A stretch of DNA of 64,000 nt, taken from Actinomucor elegans. Taxonomy: Eukaryota; Mucoromycota; Mucoromycetes; Mucorales; Mucoraceae. The position numbers were made by a program, and so were the translations under genes. The notes beneath the pieces were generated by a model that did not search any database, had not been told where the DNA came from, and saw only the letters and a program-made list of their open reading frames with translations. The DNA is taken from NCBI GenBank assembly GCA_026027325.1, contig JAMSLZ010000006.1:2294001-2358000 (forward strand), written 5' to 3'. This document shows, in pieces, positions 58,831-64,000 of the stretch (positions are counted from its first letter, which is position 1; the number at the start of each line of letters is the position of its first letter).

Positions 58831-60606
58831 GCATATATGAAGGTTGCTTTCATTGATGCAATTTAGTATAAACAATTCGTGAATACATAGCTTTTTTTTT
58901 TAGTAAACACATTCGATTACTTCCAAACATTATTTTATGTGTATTATATACACGAGATCATATGAAGCACTTGTCACTTACAGTTAATTATCAACTAGTA
59001 TAATGCCCTATTATACATTTTTTATTGAGTAAAAATGTTAATAAATGCAGCAGTTAACTCTGAGTATGAAGCATTAATCAATAGAGGAATTTCATCTTGA
59101 TTCAAAGATTCATAGGCTATTAGATTAGGTTGTATACAATGCTTGAATTCGCAGTTAATTATCGATATAATAAATCTCTTCAAAATTCTTGGCTTAATGT
59201 CCCATCTGATTACTACATAATAGATAGACAAGAGTATTTAGAATGAAGCACAACACCTATTATAGTCTCCATATGATGAGAATACTGAGTATGTTCATGT
59301 CAATAGATATGATCTTCGGATATTTCAACCAATCAGGAATAATGGCCATCTGACAAATAGATCATATTCAAAAATGAGCTACTACATTTATTAGATGTTT
59401 TATTAAATATTATATTTAGTAACTAGATCTATTCTGCTTTTGCTCTCCAGAAAACAAGCTTTTATTGGAATAGCTTATACTTAATATCTGTCTCATATCT
59501 TCCGTATATCAGGTCAAAGTTTTTGGATAAACTACTCTGTCCTGCGTAAAAACTCTATTTATAGTTCCATATCAAACTCTTTTCCTATCCAAAAATACTA
59601 AGGCGATTAAATATTATAGGGAGATTTCGATTGCTCAAATTAATTGTTATACTTTGAAATGGTTTCGATAATGAAAAAAAAGGAACATAAAAGCATTTTC
59701 ACAAGGTCGTGTAATAATTAATTGGGGATCGAGTGATTTAATAAGAGCAACATTGCTTACACCAAAAATGATAATAGAGCTATGGATTTTACTGACTTTA
59801 TCTTAGTTTTACCTTTACATTAACAAATTGAATATTTTATATTAAAAAGTCATATTAATGTGCAGTCGTTTTTTAATTAAAAACTATACTTTTACTTGAA
59901 GCCTTTACAGCAGACCCCCAAAGGATATTCAAACCACTTTTGAAAAGTTGGTCATATTCCAATTGGTTGATTTGACGAGTCAGCAATGTCGCATACGCTC
60001 AGTGATTGGATAACGGGGAATGAAAAAACGCAAATAATAATGTGTCAAGGGCCACAAACTTGACGTAGGCGACCTTTACCATACAAAGAATACATGGATT
60101 GATACATAGTAGTTTAAACAATTCTGTAATGGACTCACACACGTATTGAATAGTATAAAATTCAAATAATTTTGATATACAAAAGCTTCAGCTACTTTTG
60201 ATTTATAATGTTATCGTTTTTTTTTTTATTTTAAGTTCAAAGGTTGTGTATTCCACATAAAAAAAAAAAAAAAAATCAAAATCAAAATCAAGAATGCGTT
60301 TCTATATACAAAGTGTCTTTGTATTATAAGCTATGAAGTATATGAAGCTAAATCATTCGGTCAGAGGTTTAGAAGATAGAGTGCTATGTTTCAAAAGCAG
60401 TCATTTTTCTGTACCAAATGGGAGATGCTTTCTTTTAGCCTTCTTCAAAGTGAATTGAATTACAGCTTCATATTTTAACGATTCTACCAGCTTGACTCGC
60501 TCTTACTTCTTTTTCTTTCCTGTGTAAAGAAGAGAACTCGAATAACAAGGCCATTCTTGCTTTCAGTAGTGTCCTCTTTTTCCTAAACTTTTAAACATTC
60601 ATATTC
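58831..60606. other. 1.8-kb gene desert
   Basis: No gene recognised. It contains a dispersed repeat copy (59300-59390), homopolymer runs at 60219-60275 and the probable promoter of the EAF gene. An open frame at 59022-59231 (-) has no motif. Confidence 0.5.
59300..59392 (+). repeat. Dispersed repeat family copy
   Basis: Contains ATGATCTTCGGATATTTCAA, AATGGCCATCTGACAAATAG and CAAAAATGAGCTACTACAT in the family order. Confidence 0.55.
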
Positions 60607-62100
60607 ATGGTTTTCGGTTTTTTGGGAACTGGACGCTTTAACGTTGTGTTGGGCAAGACATTCGAGTCAAAACCCAAAAAGAAAGCACAAAAGTTTTTCA
60701 ATGTTAAGAGTAAATAGTTTTATTCATAATGCTGAAGCAGGGAAACTAAACTATCGTATTGTATAGACAACCATAGTTCAGATCCCAGTATATTCGGTGA
60801 AGATGCTAAATTAGAAAAGAAAAATGATAGATACGAAGTAGAAATGAAGCACGCCAAAGTAAAGGATTCAACAAAACTACTCTGTCATGGTTTACTAATT
60901 ATCCCCCCCCCTTTTTTTAACAAGAAACCTAATGTCACGTACGATGCTGAAATCACCACAGAAGAGGAGTATAACTGTATACTTATTTATAACGAAGAAA
61001 CAAAGGTATAAGATAAGAGAGCTGGTTTGAAATAGTTGCTGATATTATCAAAGACCTTTACACTTGAGCGTCAAAGCGCGCATATCAATCTAACGCCTAG
61101 AAAACCTGAATTATCCAATGGCCACTTGAACAATAGCTCGCCATTACCTGATAAACAATTTATACATACTCCACCAATAGCAGCAGTAGTGACACCTAAA
61201 GAAATGGACGAATCATCTCCTCCGGCAGATGATTTTGATTTTGACATTTCCAAAGATATGGATGATATCTTGGATAGCGATGATGGATCTGACTCTGCAG
61301 AGTCTCAATCTGACGTGTTTGAAGAAATAGAGGCGCCTGCTATTGTAACACCAATGACAAACGGTGCTGCTGCATCTCCATTGAGCTTACCTTCTTTACC
61401 AGCGTCACCTAATATACCAATGAACCTAGCATTACCAACAACACCAATGACAAATACGACGCCTGGCGGATATAGTAGCAGTGCGAGTGCAAATGGTAAA
61501 AAGCGTAAGCTAAAAATGGCTTCGGCGCCTATTCGACATCCAGGCATCGTATCACCGTTAGCAAGCACACCACCCATCACCAACACAGCTTTACACATTT
61601 CACCTACTGTGAAACGCATTAAAACGTCGCATGAGGATGATAGCTCATCATCTTCAAGTGGATCTGAAGACGATGATTCAAGTTCAGGGTCTGGATCAGA
61701 ATCCGGCAGTACTGAAACTGGATCATCTAGTGAGAGTGGAAGTGACAGTGATAGTGATATGGACTCTTTAGCGCAGGATATATCTATAAGCTTATCAAAA
61801 GGAGGACCCTCTGCACCGGCATCTCCATTACACCAACCCACTCGAGTCAATACCCCAGGAATGCCTTCACCTTCTAATTACAAAAAATCGCCTTACGAAA
61901 CGCATTCAGCTAGCAGTACCCCAACCCCAACAGCCCGCCAAACTCAACCTTCTACCAATGCTGGGCCGATGTCTCTTCGAGCATTATTCAGTAAGTTTAT
62001 TACTTTTTTTTTTTTGTTTTGTTACAAGGACTAATTAATTTAAATAGAAGATGATGAGGAAGAAAGTCTCTCTAGTTCTGAGAGTGAAGACGATGATTAG
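60607..62100 (+). CDS. ELL-associated factor (EAF) homologue
   Basis: Nuclear transcription-elongation cofactor homologue; in animals EAF proteins bind ELL and promote RNA polymerase II elongation. Exons: 60607-60709, 60767-60858, 60925-61005, 61054-61990 and 62048-62100; 421 aa in continuous frame. The EAF N-terminal domain is assembled from four exons: FNVVLGKTFESKPKK, FFNVK, RYEVEMKHAKKPNVTYDAE, then EEYNCILIYNEETK joined to TFTLERQSAHINL. This matches the family order (LGKSF..., fh..., eCvLIyd.etgtftLErl). The intron at 60859-60924 has TACTAAT and a long C/T tract; the one at 61006-61053 removes an alternative in-frame stretch. Residues about 140-400 are an acidic, Ser/Pro/Thr-rich tail (SSSSSGSEDDDSSSGSGSES), as in animal EAF transactivation regions. 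It converges on the ZIP gene with only 25 bp between stops. Confidence 0.9.
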
Positions 62101-62125
62101 TTTTACGTAGTTTATTCATTATAAT

Positions 62126-63219
62126 TTAGGCAGGAATATCGTTCCAAGCAATAAACAACATTAAACCTAAACCAACAAACATGGCAAAGAACTCTGTAAT
62201 AGCTTGCTTTCTATCCTTCTTTATATTACCAGTAACTTCCAATAACTCAGGAATAACACCTACTGTAGCAATGTACATGAAACCACCAGCAGCAAATGGA
62301 ATAACAAGATCTCCCCAACGAAGATCTGTACCCATTAAACCAATTACATCCACAATACCAGCCTTTTCATCAGCAGCCTTGTTGGATAATGAGGATTCTT
62401 CAATCAAAATACCAATAAATGTACCCAAGAAGGCACCAATCGCGGTCGTGAACTGAGCCATCATAGCACGTTGCTTGCTGAACCCAGACTGAATCAAGAT
62501 GGCATAATCACCTACTTCATGAGGAATCTCGTGAAAGAATACAGCAACAGCAGTAGTAGCACCAACAGCAGGAGAAGCATAGAACGAAGCAGCCATAGCA
62601 AGACCATCAGTCATGTTGTGTGTAAAATCAGCCAACAAGTTGAGATAAGCGCTCAACTTGATACCTTTTTCTTTTTGTCTCTGCACTTCTTTTTCTGCTT
62701 TTTCAACAACCTTGTTATTGGTTCTTTGACGCAAAGTATCCTGATCCTTGACTGCAGTTGAAGTAGCCGAAGTAGTAGACACATCAGCATGTTCATGACT
62801 ATGACCATGACTATGGCCGCTTCCACCGTTAAAGACGCGCATCATCTTATCCATAAAGAAAAAGAAGAACAATCCAACAAAGATACCGAGACCAATAAGG
62901 ACGTTCTTTTGGTTATTTACGACGACTACAGCGTTTTCCTCGGCGTGTTCGCCTAAAAACGCGTGAGGAAGCAGATGCAAAAAGACATCACCGAGAAGAC
63001 CGCCTAATGAGTGTGTTAATATTTGACATGAGATGAATGCAATCCATAATTACCAACTGCAAAACTGACCAACACGTTTAAAGAACCTGTATTGATATCA
63101 GGAGGAACAAAGTAAAGAAGCAAGTTTGGGAAAATGGAAATATAAGCAGTAGCCAAAATCGAGTTGGTCATTGCGCTTCCTGGAAACAGGAAAGCGAAAG
63201 CGCTTGCCTGAAAGGACAT
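62126..63219 (-). CDS. ZIP-family zinc transporter (ZIP7/ZIP13/KE4-like)
   Basis: Membrane zinc (divalent metal) transporter of the LIV-1 branch of the ZIP family; ZIP7/ZIP13/Yke4 members release zinc from the ER/Golgi to the cytosol (location inferred). Exons (minus strand): 63219-63054 and 63003-62126; 347 aa. A hydrophobic N-terminus (first about 60 residues) leads to GGLLGDVFLHLLPHAF, the conserved TM2 motif. A His-rich cytosolic loop (SGHSHGHSHEHAD, about 110-125) is followed by a charged segment, then TM4 with LADFTHNMTDGLAMAA and TM5 with VAVFFHEIPHEVGDYAILI, the metal-binding signatures of LIV-1 ZIPs, and TVGVIPELLEV near the end. An in-frame ATG 48 nt upstream (63267) exists, but MSFQASAFAF at 63219 gives a more typical start. 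Confidence 0.95.
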
Positions 63220-63616
63220 TTTAAAAGTTTGATGAGGTATAAAGAAGATGAGCTCAACTAATAACAAAGCTATAAATATAAATATATTTTAAAAACGTGT
63301 CCTCATAGACCAAATCATGAAGCGGACACTTAAAGCTGTACTGTTGCTACTATTGTATACCAACCATTATGGCAATACTGAACTTATTAAATGATCGACA
63401 TAACAGCTCCCGAGGACCATGAGTGATCTGCATAGATACTAGTATCTGAAAGTCAATAGTGATCGACATAGCAACAAGGAATAAAGGCTACGATTCAATA
63501 TATGCACGCGATTATATGTATATTAATCAAGTAGTGTATCTAGCAAGAGCTTTATAAATTTTCTTTTTCCCTTGTCTAGCTATACTATTTTCTTTCTTCT
63601 ATTATACAAGTCAGCC
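63220..63616. promoter_or_regulatory. Divergent promoter region (ZIP transporter / DEK_C gene)
   Basis: A 397-bp interval between divergent start codons. It is AT-rich, with pyrimidine-rich stretches just before the DEK_C gene start (63560-63600). No specific element was recognised. Confidence 0.45.
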
Positions 63617-64000
63617 ATGTGTGAACAATATCGATCAAAAATTGAAGGTAATGCGCCTGTAAATTTCGAGTTTATAGTGTCGATGTATAATCTAAACGCG
63701 TAGGGTAGACATTTTAAGAGAATCCGATCTTTCAACCATTAGTACCAAAAAGATTCGTCGCGAACTAGAAGCACAAACAGGTGGATCCTTGGATCATATC
63801 AAGAAGGAACTGAACGTGTTTATTGAGAATATTTTCGTAAACTTTGAAAGTAAACCTGCGAAACAGGAATCCCTTGTTGTGAATGATAAAAAGACAATCA
63901 AAAAGACAACAGCACCCGTCATCAAGAAGAAAGCAGCACCAAAAAAGAAGAAGGAGCCTACTGAAAAGAAACCAATTAATTGGCCTTTATTGAAGGTGTT
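63617..64000 (+). CDS. DEK_C-domain protein, 5' part (runs off window end)
   Basis: Start of a chromatin-associated protein with an N-terminal DEK C-terminal-type domain, a small helical module often found with SWIB/MDM2 domains in fungal and plant proteins. Exons: 63617-63647, then 63709 to beyond 64000. The acceptor at 63708 (GGGTAG) is chosen over the one at 63703 because only it restores the domain: YRSKIE joined to DILRESDLSTISTKKIRREL, then AQTGGSLDHIKKELNVFIE. After about residue 60 the sequence becomes very Lys-rich (KKTIKKT, KKKAAPKKKKEPTEKK), a probable nuclear-localisation and DNA-binding linker. It ends at the window edge with NWPLLKV, so a SWIB domain further on is possible but unseen. 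Confidence 0.85.

Noticed and set aside
61305..61850. 181-codon open frame on the minus strand
   Set aside because: It is the antisense shadow of the Ser/Asp-rich EAF exon; simple codon composition keeps the opposite strand open.
1..64000. CRISPR arrays, rRNA operons and prokaryotic defence clusters
   Set aside because: No regularly spaced identical repeats, no rRNA-like blocks and no operon layout; the window is clearly eukaryotic nuclear DNA.

Overview
The window reads as nuclear DNA of a filamentous, early-diverging fungus, most likely a member of the Mucoromycota (inference). The evidence is AT-rich intergenic DNA, genes split by many short GT...AG introns (mostly 45-65 nt, some with a TACTAAC-like branch site), two Zn2Cys6 regulators, a two-domain fungal phosphofructokinase and decayed Tc1/mariner-type transposases. 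I saw no bacterial operons, CRISPR arrays, rRNA genes or convincing tRNA genes. All exon joins below were made by eye from splice signals and family motifs. Nearly every joined CDS keeps a continuous frame.

Layout. 1-3.2 kb: the 3' part of an acid sphingomyelinase-like phosphodiesterase, then a PA2G4/Ebp1-like protein. 3.2-7.2 kb: gene-poor, with a Tc1-like transposase relic. 7.2-12.5 kb: a RanBPM/Gid1 homologue (CTLH E3 ligase scaffold) and a SET-MYND protein. 12.5-14.7 kb: gene desert with degenerate repeats. 14.7-18.9 kb: a compact island with an OPT transporter, an LRRC42-like protein and ribosomal protein uS9, the last two divergent from 90 bp. 18.9-22.1 kb: desert. 22.1-25.3 kb: a 13-exon LtrA-family membrane protein. 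28.2-29.3 kb: a cyclase-family hydrolase. 30.5-31.5 kb: a second transposase relic. 31.5-33.5 kb: repeat-rich desert.

33.5-40.2 kb: a GNAT acetyltransferase, phosphofructokinase and a mitochondrial carrier. 40.2-42.7 kb: repeat desert. 42.7-45.7 kb: an F-box protein and a secreted Asn/Ser-rich glycoprotein. 46.9-49.8 kb: a Zn2Cys6 factor with a 31-residue polyglutamine tract. 50.9-52.0 kb: mitochondrial ribosomal protein uL3m. 52.9-55.4 kb: a second Zn2Cys6 factor whose zinc cluster is spread over four exons, one of only 7 nt. 57.7-58.8 kb: an unrecognised protein with a C-terminal membrane segment. 60.6-63.2 kb: an ELL-associated factor (EAF) homologue converging on a ZIP zinc transporter. 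63.6 kb to the end: the start of a DEK_C-domain protein.

The genes are mostly housekeeping or regulatory and do not form one pathway. The most notable unexplained structure is a degenerate repeat family, with a core of about 70-80 bp and about 175-185 bp between neighbouring copies. It recurs in most gene deserts on both strands and is absent from the genes. Other points worth checking are a 7-nt microexon inside a DNA-binding domain, two introns whose retention would keep the frame (one would insert a membrane-like segment), and a eukaryotic LtrA protein with an internal Ser/Thr/His repeat.
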